This document shows positions 42,801-50,978 of a stretch of DNA of 64,000 nt, one piece after another. Position 1 is the first letter of the stretch. Each line of letters opens with the position of its first letter. The position numbers were made by a program, and so were the translations under genes. The stretch comes from Symbiodinium microadriaticum (lineage: Eukaryota; Sar; Dinophyceae; Suessiales; Symbiodiniaceae). The stretch covers positions 3,944 to 67,943 of the forward strand of contig LSRX01001192.1 of NCBI GenBank assembly GCA_001939145.1, read 5' to 3'. The notes below the pieces were generated by a model that worked only from the letters and a program-made list of their open reading frames with translations, was not told the DNA's origin and made no database searches.

Positions 42801-44268
42801 TGTTAGTCCTCGTTTTAGGTCCTCCAGGGGTGTTACACGGAATTGAAAGGGTTTATAAGTCCTCTATGACAGGGGTTTAAAGTGCTCGTTTTAGAAGTCC
42901 CACAAGGGAGTTCTAGGCCACACAACACCAACAGGTTATCAGGGCAACTTCTGGAGATCCCTCATACCCTTCATGTAGCCATTTTGGCTCAAGTTTGCTC
43001 CAGAAGACCGGGTGGATGCGAAGTCGGAGAGGTTCCTCTTGGAGGTTCCCATTTCATCGAGCTTCGAGTCCGACCTGGTCCTGTGGACTTACCCGGCTCA
43101 AGGCGAGGAGAGGCACACGGCTGAAGTGATCCGTGCAGGCCGAGGGATACCGGAAGAATTGTGTGGGGTTTTGGATGGCAGTCGAGTGGTGCTCCCAGCA
43201 GGTCGGATCAGAGGGCTGGAAGAAGCGGCCAGGTCCTTTCACGTGATTTCCGAAGAAGGGTGGTCCGCATGCCAGCCTATGTCGATCGTCGATGCCATCA
43301 CTGGGCAGTGCAGGCGGACGTCCAAGTAGTGCTTCCGCTTCGGGGTCGCCTGTCGAGTCCTCGTAATTGTCGCCAGCAAGCCAGAAATGCCTTGCTCGAT
43401 GTGCCTCTCGAAAACCCTTGCATGCGGGGATGGTTGCTGAGACAGTTGTGCCGGCTCAGGCGGCGCAACAAATCCGCATCCCACGCAAGGCTTCCATTTT
43501 GAGGGGTCTCGATGGAGAGCCATTCATTATGCACGATCCTCCTGGGCGTGATGACCAAGGAGATCGATGTCGCCCTTCGAAAGGAGCCGCGGTTTTCCAC
43601 GTAACTCTCCGCTCTGCGAGCTCCTGTGCGGCCGGCCGGGCATCCCCGGAAGTAGTCTCCGATGCACGAGCCGCTCTGGGATCGTGGCCAATGTGCCGGA
43701 TCCAGCGCTCGCGTGGTGTGGTCCGGAACCGAGCGCATTTGCAGCGCCAGTCTTGGCAACAGATCCGTCGTGACCTTGGGTGATTCTCGCCACGGTGTCG
43801 GTGCCGCTCTTGTCGGTGGATCTGTCGTGCCCTGTGTGACCTGGGGTCGCGCGAGAGAGTCGAAAGCCTGCACCGAAGCCCAACCCCCCAAAAACGCTAT
43901 CAGAGCAGCTCAAAAGGAGCAGAGGCTGTGAGTAGACTTCTGGTTTAGTCGTAGTCGGGGTGTTCCTGTGATCTGTCGGCCTGATTTCTGAGCTGCTTTC
44001 CTCGGCGGGTCCAGTGTGGCCTGCTTTAGCCTGATGTTTGAGGATAGTGTTGAGTGCATCTGTTTTTTTTGGGTCGGTTGCTAAAGGAGCTGCATTTGTT
44101 AAAACAGTGTTAAAACTGGCATTGAGATAAGATGCCCGTTGGCAAATCAGGTCCAAGCCCGGAGCAAAAAAAAACAAAGCTTTCCAGCCCCCAAGCGCGG
44201 TGCAGGGCGAGTTCCTGAAGCTGGTGCGGCACTTGCGCGAAGAGGAGCCCTCACGGTCCCATGCATAG
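22948..44268 (+). CDS. Gene C: multi-EF-hand calcium-binding protein
   Basis: The probable start is ATG 22948 (MDQPLALDEFAVVPG). Exons recognised after it: 23599-~23710 (helical), 24020-24055, 24856-24916, 25135-~25168, 25392-25433, ~26510-26565, 31136-31184, 32254-32293, 32361-~32421, ~32586-32629, 33264-~33304, 35589-~35660, ~38910-38975, ~39690-39730, ~40907-40955, ~41387-41450, 42010-~42057, ~42752-42779 and 44206-44268 (TAG). EF-hand loops are seen as DEDGSGSIDKSE and DADLSGELSADE, with split or partial loops beginning DRDR, DDDDSG and DLDKSGQ. EF-hands bind Ca2+ in sensors and buffers. Most introns interrupt the loop near its sixth residue. A frame reaching TAG at about 35681 leaves open the possibility of two adjacent EF-hand genes. 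Some introns hold nested genes, satellites and MITEs. Confidence 0.6.
24020..24055 (+). CDS. Gene C microexon: first half of EF-hand (EAQFEQLDEDGSG)
   Basis: This 36-nt exon follows the acceptor TTTTGCAG and ends in CTCAG before a GC donor. It encodes the entering helix and the first six loop residues of an EF-hand. The codon for loop Gly6 is split (G|GC). The exon is preceded by CCCTAAA-type and followed by TTTAGGG-type repeats. Confidence 0.75.
24815..24821. other. Assembly gap (7 N)
   Basis: Seven N bases follow a C homopolymer of about 17 bases within a gene C intron. Confidence 1.
24856..24916 (+). CDS. Gene C exon: second half of the same EF-hand
   Basis: After the acceptor CCCCAG the frame reads GSIDKSELRRLLWDTGYSVN. 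Joined to 24020-24055 it completes the canonical 12-residue loop DEDGSGSIDKSE, with Asp, Asp, Ser, Ser, Asp and Glu at positions 1, 3, 5, 7, 9 and 12. The ~800-nt intron carries CAGGCT at both boundaries and an N-gap at 24815-24821. Confidence 0.8.
25392..25433 (+). CDS. Gene C exon: EF-hand first half (ETLDEIFEEVDRDR)
   Basis: This 42-nt exon lies between the acceptor GGCGCAG and a GC donor after GACAG. It encodes an amphipathic entering helix and a loop start DRDR. The continuation is plausibly 26510-26565, giving a degenerate loop ending in Glu. Confidence 0.65.
26510..26565 (+). CDS. Gene C exon: probable EF-hand second half
   Basis: It follows the acceptor GTGCAG and ends at a GTGAGA donor at 26566. 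Read in phase with 25392-25433 it gives RLGGFKKEGSTERMRRLV. The hydrophobic residue and Glu spacing suit the second half of a degenerate EF-hand loop. The ~4.57-kb intron that starts here contains the intronless GTPase gene. Confidence 0.5.
26782..30522 (+). CDS. SNTX-like/FN3/septin-AIG1-type GTPase, intronless, nested in gene C intron
   Basis: A single uninterrupted frame of 1246 codons runs from ATG 26782 to TAA-type stop at 30522; an in-frame ATG at 26812 is an alternative start. Residues ~1-200 resemble the N-terminal MACPF-like domain of the stonustoxin (SNTX) family; the next ~300 fit its helical/thioredoxin-like parts. An FN3-like domain (EVSWSYPF to ELYMQSW) lies near residues 525-600. 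A GTPase domain follows with P-loop GETGVGKS (~residue 625) and switch DTPGMGDT (~717), as in septin/AIG1-type proteins. The C-terminal third has coiled coils, a Cys/His cluster (CTVCTHPDC...CKCGH) of zinc-binding appearance and a hydrophobic tail. Such fusions occur in many eukaryotes and are not evidence of a venom. The role is unknown, perhaps membrane or immune-like. Lack of introns in an intron-rich region suggests retroposition; the intact frame implies constraint. Confidence 0.85.
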   Translation: MPGIHQESTTMSEVPVPAGTLSRAALSRQWHLGMLYNAAKDESILGGSIFSEDKLKKKGIQKGRNYSASHFIETSDTLESKSSNMAVDASLKLSFMAGLVKVEGSGQYLNEKRSEWAAKRVAFGKSVRSHWEMMSLLDLVPDQPHTAAEVQATHVVTAIQYGMEARLIFEHKHQHANEEQEVECRLKLVIETIPSIGVSGKGGVKTVPTDKKDLEKLKVSYIGDANLGFAVGSFEDAVSAYQKLGRIEEPEMVPVEVYMLPLSTFQDVPAVKLMREIAPDIISKVTQEYDKLRDHQLRVGCLKQHQVYKTFEAFRSEVDAFSSKHLDIFILRLQGELQRLLPAIRLGSSQEQELVKLMESIADSAFADALVNAELSADLVASYMNITGLAPMVSKEAVQREAAKPGFDNCLCFSIALGRLRGCQSKLVEAFLSDDTQHTNALGVESYREADHDFSRNGRCFIEFMAANQGNSRMRFLLSVSMHEAGVSGCVQRWQAGKLVDEACQLPVQVRELKQVNSGPHAVEVSWSYPFTSAHDGFKIFYRKKSLATDSSEASMSLNTLPKWEEVQVKNHAARGQRIDQLSPQTVYELYMQSWSKLGMGRASPTISVETTTFPKKREYTVLILGETGVGKSTFINAFCNCITYGSFANAKAAGLQTVMPANFKQMVDGTEHTIKVGGGGDQNENFDIPGASVTQEPKCYPFEVIAEPSNYTLNIIDTPGMGDTRGTEQDKINMTSIVHHLQAYDEIDAILLLLQPNLPRLTIPIRYCVMELFKNLHVNCRKNIFFVFTRSRETMYEPGDTLPNLRLLLTELRERQGVSIACDSTRYFCTDSESFRFLACQQHGVVLKNAREEDYAQSWETSVLAVQCLMRKVRDTMPFSTRQITELFKARMLIIQLTKPLAEVQSNILRRKQYIEQIKGEISKVEDSMEKLKEKLMMKKSFPEIEKLDYPCTVCTHPDCTTLRGDRAVYTTCHEQCQLQGVPQESLHNCRLQGCAAMSSGHGTDSAECKCGHSWRLHMHIYYKVGMVEREVVNADTESKINDQRGVAERKADELDKMNTCLDELSKESGIVEEAAVSMAAFLKHNGICPVNDAVVEYLQLEIDGKHTEMALKQNGGFAEDEISKIRDSIHALERSKTAHKKEVDMLVDRLQKVDIQHAEVSADSILNTIVPSLKQLKHSGEWIRTAMDEFDRHVNYARRETVKQAALYRPQPRQGKAWLLSRTFRVAWGWLCDVFYARIARSRL
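30523..31135 (+). other. Remainder of gene C intron after the nested GTPase gene
   Basis: No coding segment is convincing. A CCCTAAA-type tract (CCCTAGACCCTAAACCC, ~31110-31127) lies directly before the next exon, as in most introns of this window. Confidence 0.5.
31136..31184 (+). CDS. Gene C exon: EF-hand first half (VKAFYTLFDRYDADLSG)
   Basis: The acceptor CCTTCAG is followed by 49 nt in frame ending CTTTCAG before a GC donor. It encodes an EF-hand entering helix and loop start DADLSG, with the Gly codon split after its first base. Confidence 0.75.
32254..32293 (+). CDS. Gene C exon: EF-hand second half (GELSADELAGALG)
   Basis: It joins 31136-31184 in frame (TCA G|GT GAA) and completes the loop DADLSGELSADE, with Asp1, Asp3, Ser5, Glu7, Ser9 and Glu12. 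The donor is GTGCCG at 32294. The following GT-AG intron is only 67 nt (32294-32360). Confidence 0.75.
32361..32421 (+). CDS. Gene C exon: EF-hand linker helix
   Basis: After the acceptor GCTGTCAG the frame continues from the split Trp codon as CGHPTSIAEARDIIERYLEK. This is a helical linker between EF-hands. Confidence 0.65.
32586..32629 (+). CDS. Gene C exon: EF-hand exit half (SISRPEFLRIMR)
   Basis: The segment after TGCAG (or the alternative acceptor CATCCAG, 32594) reads SIQSISRPEFLRIMR, the end of an EF loop and its exit helix. It ends ATGAG before a GC donor. Confidence 0.6.
33264..33304 (+). CDS. Gene C exon: EF-hand first half (FRALFAAMDDDDSG)
   Basis: The acceptor TTGCCCAG ends at 33263. 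The frame encodes FRALFAAM followed by the acidic loop start DDDDSG and ends before a GC donor at about 33305. It may extend (FLD) if a later donor is used. Confidence 0.65.
34862..35195 (+). repeat. Self-complementary trinucleotide repeat block
   Basis: The first part (34862-34980) is built of CTG, CTA and CTC triplets. The second (34985-35175) is built of AGT and AGG triplets and is broadly complementary, and a short ACT tract follows. Reading frames through it are homopolymeric (Ser/Arg, Leu, Val, Thr) in all frames and are artefacts. Confidence 0.9.
35372..35530 (+). repeat. (CA)n/(TA)n/(ATAA)n microsatellite cluster
   Basis: Alternating ACACAC, ATATAT and AAATA tracts occur within a gene C intron. 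A related (TG)n(TA)n tract lies at 39788-39825. Confidence 0.9.
35589..35681 (+). CDS. Gene C exon (VIEEAVASLFPAGADDG...), possible alternative gene end
   Basis: After the acceptor CCCCGCAG the frame reads VIEEAVASLFPAGADDG and continues IIFEEPFFDRWFM to TAG at 35679-35681. It resembles an EF-hand helix with an acidic loop-like segment. Either a donor lies before the stop, around ACAGATGG, or this is the end of a first EF-hand gene. Confidence 0.5.
   Translation: MIEEAVASLFPAGADDGIIFEEPFFDRWFM
36100..38640 (+). repeat. Higher-order satellite: ~155-bp monomer, 5-monomer unit x3
   Basis: Sixteen copies of the anchor CAGCCGGCATCACC (one CAA variant) start near 36195, 36348, 36496, 36654, 36812, 36972, 37125, 37273, 37430, 37588, 37746, 37862, 38018, 38175, 38335 and 38493. 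Spacings are 153-148-158-158-160, 153-148-157-158-158 and 116-156-157-160-158, so units of five monomers recur about every 775 bp (third shortened). The first monomer of each unit has a diagnostic variant (CTGCAGTTCGCACGGCCAG). The array lies in a gene C intron. The long frames over it in several frames on both strands are repeat artefacts. Confidence 0.9.
40983..41076 (+). mobile_element. MITE-like element with 16-bp terminal inverted repeats
   Basis: The left end TTCATGGGTAGTTATA pairs with the right end TATATCTAGCCATGAA with two mismatches. The ~94-bp core contains GGTTATAAGTAAAGTCACTA and AGGGGACTTATAACC. Related copies lie near 48075-48205 and a partial one near 46520-46615. There is no coding capacity. 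Confidence 0.6.
42010..42057 (+). CDS. Gene C exon: EF-hand first half (CRVDLDKSGQ)
   Basis: After the acceptor CCACGCAG the frame reads RRRQLWCRVDLDKSGQ and ends near GGCCAGG. With ~42752 (GAIHEALTFFQLLR) it forms the loop DLDKSGQGAIHE, with Asp1, Asp3, Ser5 and Glu12. CCCTAAA-type repeats lie directly upstream (41920-41965). Confidence 0.65.
42330..42620 (+). repeat. (GTAG)n and (GCAT)n tetranucleotide microsatellites
   Basis: A GTAG-type array occupies ~42337-42465 with interruptions, followed by (GCAT)n at ~42521-42572 and more GTAG-type units to ~42614. Confidence 0.95.
42975..42993 (+). other. Relict dinoflagellate spliced leader
   Basis: GTAGCCATTTTGGCTCAAG matches the 3' 19 nt of the dinoflagellate spliced leader exactly; the preceding bases do not continue the match. 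No GT donor follows, so this is not an SL RNA gene. It is a leader already joined to an mRNA body, as in retroposed cDNA. Confidence 0.85.
42975..43790 (+). pseudogene. Retroposed mRNA copy with relict spliced leader, unknown product
   Basis: The leader at 42975-42993 is followed directly by a coding-like frame without Met, 42994-43329 (FAPEDRVDAKSERFLLEVP... ending CRRTSK, TAG). G/C-rich coding-like sequence continues in other frames to about 43790 but is broken by stops and shifts. I do not recognise the product; it appears soluble and without membrane segments. The copy lies in the gene C intron between the EF half-exons at 42.75 and 44.21 kb. Missing Met and broken frames indicate a processed pseudogene. 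Confidence 0.65.
44206..44268 (+). CDS. Gene C terminal exon (EF-hand exit helix and stop)
   Basis: The acceptor GCGGTGCAG ends at 44205. The frame GEFLKLVRHLREEEPSRSHA ends with TAG at 44266-44268. EFLKLVRHLREEE is a typical EF-hand exit helix. Confidence 0.65.
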   Translation, partial: GEFLKLVRHLREEEPSRSHA

Positions 44269-45211
44269 CTCAGGAAGGCCGTATGCCCCAGAACCTCAAA
44301 GGCCTTTGAACCTGAAGGGTCATAAACCCGAGGTTACCTTAAATAAACCCCGAAACATGACTTCTTCTTTCCTCCGACTGGGCCCTGAAGCTTCTCCCAG
44401 GATGCAAATTTTCGGGTTCGCGGCTTGAGCTTAAGAACTGAGGTTTAGGGGAAGCTGTGCTGCTTGCGGTTGTGCATTTTGTTTCTGTCCTGGTTGAGAG
44501 TTGCTGCAGACCAGCAGCAGATTATGCAAAGAAGAGCTGTGGGATTTATATAGTGAGTTTAGTGCTGTTGTTGCCCTGAGACCTTTAATCAATCCACATG
44601 AAGCCTAGGATGTACACTCTTGAAAGGGCCTTCCTACCAACCCCAGGTCATTGCATCTTCGGCTCAAGGCTTGCGTTTCGGCCGTGTCTCTTCCTTCACA
44701 AGCCATGCCCCGTGGTATCAGAAGAGCTAAGCCACATCTCCCGACACCACCGAAGCAGGATTCAATACCCCGCAGAGCCGGTCTCAGACGGGTTCCCTGG
44801 GTACAGTAGCTAGCTCCAGCAGGCCACGGCCTTCTCTTAGCATGCTTAAGGCCCTGTGTGTTTCCTAGCCCTGAACCCAAGGAAGGAGCGCTGGGTTTCC
44901 TCCTTGCCAGCTGTACTTCAACATTCCTGCATTGAGGAGCCTCTAAATCCGTGTGTAAGCCCTTATGAAAAGCTTTCTAACACTCAGATGGAGCCCGTCA
45001 GCCCCAAGGGATCTAGGAGACTTCAAAAGCTTTGATTAAGGAATGCACCTCGGGTCATAGACCCCTGATTTATGCGGGAACCCTGAAAGACTATCCAGTT
45101 TCAAGAATTTGTCTGGAAATCATCATCAGGAACCATTTAAACACTGGTAGGTTCTTGAGGGTTGACGCATTCATCAGTTGAAGGGGTTTGGGAGTCGCAT
45201 AAATTCCCCAA
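44269..45211. other. Intergenic region between genes C and D
   Basis: This 943-nt spacer has no convincing exon. I see no promoter motif; dinoflagellate promoters generally lack a canonical TATA box, so none is claimed. Confidence 0.45.
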
Positions 45212-45270
45212 ATGGCCCGGGTCCTGGCCGCGGCGCTGTTGGTCTCCGCCGAAGCGGAAATCCGCGGCCC
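45212..45270 (+). CDS. PRKCSH: Gene D exon 1: signal peptide
   Basis: ATG at 45212 starts MARVLAAALLVSAEAEIRG. The family begins its mature part with an RG(V) motif, which fits the junction to GVAPAEQ at 46069. The exact donor is unresolved (a GC donor after CGCGG is likely). Confidence 0.65.
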
Positions 45271-48200
45271 GGGCTGCAAGGAAGCGAAGGGATGTCTCTC
45301 TCTTTACGATGGTTTTCAGCCGGGGTTTCATATAGGCTTTAGGAATCAGGGTGTGTTTATTCATATTGTATATTGTTTCTTCAATGAGCTGTGGATAGCT
45401 CTAGTGGTTTATATGGCTTTACAGGCACTGCTGATTAACATCGGGATCCCTTGGAGGGTTTGTTCGGGTTAGGAGAGTGTGTGTTTGGCTAGACCGGGCT
45501 GCTGAACAACGTGGCCTGTCGCAAAAAGGGGGGGGAGTTTATGGATACTTTACGAGAATCTTCGGGCATCGGGCTTTTAGGATTTTGAGGGGGTTTGTTT
45601 GCGGCTCAGGGCTTAGGAAAAGGGTGCCTTAAGCCCTGAACCTTAACCCCCGAACCCTAAAGCCGAGAAATAAGGGCTCGGTGGGGTTGACGACTTGGGG
45701 CTTTCGAGCTGACCCAGCAGGCCCTAGAAGTGACGTGGCAGCACGGCAGGAATGGTGAGGATAGAACAGGGGTCGGGGGCATATTCTTGCATACATTCAT
45801 CAGGGAACCCCAAAGCAACACCACTCTAGGCATAAATACATTACATAGGGAACCCTAAAGAAGGAACACTATTCTTACCGCTAAAGCCCCTAGGTTAGCC
45901 TTCCGGCTCTGGCCCTTGGCCCTTGGCCTTAGCAGCTGAGCAAAGGTCTCCAATCCGATATCTTGAAGCAAGACCCCCGATGGTCTAAAGGTCAATCCTC
46001 ACTCCTTTGCCCTGAACCCCTAAGCTCTAAACCCTTAACTGTTGCACCCGGTTTTTCCTGGTATTCAGGTGGAGTCGCGCCGGCAGAGCAGGCTGCTAGT
46101 GTGTGCACAGCAGCTGGAGGTCTCGTCGTTGAGGGTAATCTTTCGGCCGGATCTTATTGGCTTTCAAACTGGTCCTTTTTGCTGCGGTGCTTATTTCGAA
46201 AGCTCATGAGTAGAGTTGAGCCGGGTGAATGGAATTACATACTGCATTCCCATGATTTCCAGCGTAGATGCGTGTAACGTGAGCGGCAAGCTAAATGCCT
46301 CGTTGGTCAACACACTCCCTTACTAAGAGTTCCAATCAGAGATCCTGATATTCAGGGTTGCGATGAAAGGGATGGATTTTGCCGGGCCTTACATTAGGCC
46401 TCTTCAAAACACCACCGGTCCTGAGCCGGCTGCACGCTGAGAGCAGAGGTCTTGCGGCGGAGGATAGCCCTCTTTGGTCCTGGCACTCCTTCCAGGAATC
46501 AATTGGAAGACTTTACAAAAAAAGCTTTACTTATAAAGTCCCCTACTGTGGGTAATAACTAAAGACACCCTACTTAGAACCCCACTAAAGCTGCCCATGA
46601 ACCTGCAAGTAGGCCCATTGTGCGAGCGGCATCGCGCCGGACTTTTGTTCCTGCAGGCCCAGTACGCTGCTGCCACTTTCGCCTGCCTGGGCCCCAGCTG
46701 CTGTTGAAAGGAGGCTCCTTGTGGCACGAAATTTTTCATATTCACTCAGATTAGGGTAGCGGTGTAGGGATATAGGATGAGAGATCATGAAAGCCGGACC
46801 TCCGCATGCTCAGACCTTCAGGCCGTCGCACTAAGTCCTGATGCAACAAGGGATATTGGGATAGTGGAGGATTTCCTACAGCTCATGTGTGAAGCATGGA
46901 TCACCGAGCTCTGAAGCATCAAGCTTCAAGCGAGAAAATCCCAGCGCCACTCCGCGAAAGCCACGAAAAAACCCAGAAAGTTGTACATGTTAGGGATTTA
47001 GGGTTCGGGGTTGAGGAATGTTGAGGGCCTTAGCCCCAGGTTGCTTGCGCATCGCTTAGTCAGGGGTCTTTGTGCGCGAGGTCCCCCGAGGTTGAACGGC
47101 GAAGCTTCGCACCCAATTATCTGGATGAAATTGAAGGCCTCAACTCGGAGCCCGAAGCTAAACAACTTAAACCGAAGACGGCGATGTGAGCAGAACACCT
47201 AGCCATGGCTGCGGGCAAAGCAAAACAATAGCCTAAATCAGGACCCTGAGCAAGAAGCCCTGATCAGATCTTACGAGTCCCAGCGTCAGACTGTAAACAA
47301 AGTGACATAGAAGAAGCCTCAAAGCCTTTAGCCTTTAGCAACCCTTGCAACTGCGAAGGTGATGGCCGGCAGCTGTCGTCCGAGGCGGTGAACGACGACT
47401 TCTGTGACTGCGAGGCAGCCCATGTATCTCTCTATTGAATGGAGGCTTTCGCATTGAGGATTTAGGTTGGAGGGTTGATGCATCCGAAGTACTGCGAATC
47501 TTGATGCTGCATCGCGGAATGTTTTTTTTGCGGTTGCCTATTGGGCCCTTGCAGCATGCCAGGGCAGCAAAGAGAACTTTAATCTAGAATGAGAACTTCG
47601 AATGATCGACAGGTTCGTGGGTGCTTGCGCACGGTACGGTGGCTGTCACAAAAGTTAGCCATCGCACAGAATAAGGTTTGCAGCACTACACGTTTTTGCT
47701 AGGTATCTATGCGTCCTGAAGCAGACCCTCAGCCATCAGGGTGTAATGCAAGGGTCGGCGTACTTAATACTAGTTTTCCCATATAGTTCCCTTTGTAGCT
47801 ATAGTATAACGTACCTCCTCGAACCCATTCGAAGCCGTCTTCCAAGAAGAGGGCGTTTAGACAAAACCCAAACGCGAAACACCACTCCTTCCCGAGCCTC
47901 CTCACCTCCCCCTTGCAAGGATACCTAAACCCTAAACCCTGAACCCTTCGCCGACCTCGTACCGTGAACCTCGCCTCGCTAGTCCGAGTTGTGAGAGCGT
48001 AAACCCTAAACCCTAACCAGCCAAAGCCCCCTTGGAAGGATGGCAGCGACGAGCCCGGCACGGCCGCTCCTCATATTAGGGGACTTGTAACCATACTTAT
48101 AACTTGTAACTACTATAAGTAGGGTTATGAGTAAGGTAACTGTAGTTCTAACCCATATTAGGGGGCTTACAACCATACTTATAACTACCCCATGAACCTC

Positions 48201-49866
48201 CAAGTAGGGGTCCTTAGGGGAAGGATTCTGGATATCCAAGGTATAGACATTGGGGTTCTCAAGCTCCCAATTCATCCCTTTTGAAGGAATTCTGCCTCAA
48301 ACTCATACTGTTGATGATCGAAATCCTGCATTACTTAAGGACCCTAAACTATGCGAATTACGGTAAATTCCTGATTATGGGTAATGCAGGATTTATATCG
48401 TCAACCGTATCAACCCCTCTATCATTTGAGCTATGGCTTGAGTTCCTCACTCAACGGCCGTGGAGTCTATGGGGATGGGGAAGCTGGGAGGCTTTTTTTT
48501 CGCAACCGAAGCCCAAGCGCTGGCAAAGACCCTTGTAGAAAGCATCTGCCCGAAGGGGCCTATTCTTAGCCTAAAGCTCTAAACCCTCAACCCTTAAGAC
48601 TCGAAGATCCAACTTGTCCGACTCATCACCCAAAATACGGAATATACCATAATTCCCATAGTTTAGGGCCCTTTTAAGGTAATGCAGGATTTCTATCATC
48701 AACCGCAGGGCCTGCCTTTCGGCCCTCAACTTCGGGAGTTCCCCTCCGTCGTAGCGGAAGCCAAAGCCCAGACGAAGGAAGCCTGCGCGGGCTTGAGCAG
48801 CACGCTGTACTACTGCCGGGTTTCCCAGAGATTTTTGGGCTTAGGGCCTTGACGGCCTTGAGGGTCAAGTTGGGGTTGTGATTCGTTGGCGTGGGTTCAG
48901 GTCGTGGGCTTCTGCGTTGATCTTGGGATCTTTGGATCAGAGCATGTACTGACAAGGACAAAGGTGCTGCTGGTGTCGTTTTCGTTTTCCTTGCCTGGAT
49001 CTGCTCTGTCTCGGGGTTGCAGACACAGCTTGGACGGTGGGTTCTATCTGCGGACTGCGCTCCCAGGTGCTACTTCCGTTTCTTCCCGAGGTACAAACGA
49101 GCAGAGCGACCCACTCTACATCTACGCCTCGCGAGTCAACGATGGCGTCTGCGACTGCTGCGATGGCAGCGATGAGTGGCAGGCCATGACTGAAGGGCTG
49201 AAGGGCTTACTTCAAGGGTCGGGGGACTGGCTACTCAGGTTCAGAGTGAGTCGAAAGTGCAGTATGTATTAATTATGACTGAGTTCAGATTATCCTAAGA
49301 ACCCGACGGAGAGCCCTGACTCATCCTATTTCCTGAGGGCTCCCGCAGAAAGGATTCATGAATCTTCAAGCGAACTGGTTCTTCCTGGCTCACAGAAGAC
49401 GCGCCCTCCGAACAAAAGCTGCTCAGCCGGGAGGGGCCAGCGGGCAAACCCCTGCTGGTACGAAGCCTCCCATGCTGCACACGGCAGGCTGAGCGGAGAC
49501 AGATCAGTTGCCCCAACACCTGTGCAGAGGAGAGTGTTCAGTTTCTGATTTTCTGCTGGCCAGGGATGTTTTCGGGCTGATGAAGTGCTGTAGCTGAGTG
49601 ACAGCGATTCAGTGCATCAGTGGACTCGGCATGTGGGATCCCGCTTCCGAGACCCTATCTGCAAATCCTGCTCTAAGCCCAGACCCCGAGCCAAACCCTT
49701 CAACCGAAATCCATGCTCCCGGTTGGGCCTCCAATGATCATGGTCATTGTTTACAGTTGTGCAGGCCAAACAAAACCTTCTAGCAGGGCTTCCCCCCTTG
49801 AGCCTATACCTTCGTGGGGGGTAAGTAGCGCTTGTCAGCAAATGTAAGTGTTCTAGATCGGTATGC

Positions 49867-49897
<31 letters not shown>

Positions 49898-50947
49898 TCT
49901 GCGCATGTATGTAGGTATGTATATGTATGTAGGTATGTATGTATATACCTACATGCAGACATGTTAACTTCAGATCATGTGAGGATACCTCTGTAAGTAG
50001 AGCAACCATATGGCTGCTGCCTACAGTACACCCAACCTCCCCATAGAACGCTACAAGACATGCAAGGAGCCATCTCATACCTTGCAGCTTGTAAATAATT
50101 CTTTCAACACCCTGTAAAATGAGAGCCTTTGGGTTTTGCGAGGAGGGCCGAGCTCTCCGCAAAGAACGGAGCCGACAGATTGCCGACCTCCATGCGGGCA
50201 TCAAGCAACTTCTCTCCCAACACCGGGGACGGAAGAGATGGTACTGACATCCCCTCAGAGCCCTTGTATGATGATGTTAGTACACACCCCGAATTATTAA
50301 GGCTTCCCTGCATCAGAGTTTTTGAGAAAGGTTTGGCGGGGTTTGCTAGGAGTCGTCTAGGCGTTTCAGAACTTCTCGTATGAGGGCCCAGGTTTAGCTT
50401 GATTTGAATGCGGAGCTCTAGTGTAGAAGCCTTCAGAGCCGTTTCCACAACCTCGCATCAGAGGCAGCGGGAGAGCCTCATCAGCACCGCCAAGGCACGG
50501 GGGCCTAAACCCTAAACCCTAAGGCCTCCAACTCGGTGCTTGGGAGTGAGTGGCAGCGTGTCCCGCTTGGCCTTAAAGCCGTAAATGAACATCCGTTTGC
50601 CCCAATCCCCAACACTCGTCGCGTGGACAGGCCGAGGGTGAGCGCCGAAAGCCTAAAACCCTTCTTGACCCGTTCAGAAGCTGTCGAAACCTCGCAGAGC
50701 CCTAAAATTTTTTTAGAGCCTCAGGCAAAAAGCCCCCAAACCCCTCAGAGCCCAAGCGAAAAGCCACTGCTGCCTGGGCCCCAGGCCGAGAGGCTCAAAG
50801 CTGAGGAGGAGCTTCGGAAGCTCCAGGAGCCGGGAGAGAGGGAGGGCGATTTGTCTATCTGTGTATCTATCTATCTATCTATCTGATTCTATTGGTCTAT
50901 TTGTCTATTTATCTATCTATCTGTCTATCTATCTATCTATCTGTCTG

Positions 50948-50978
<31 letters not shown>

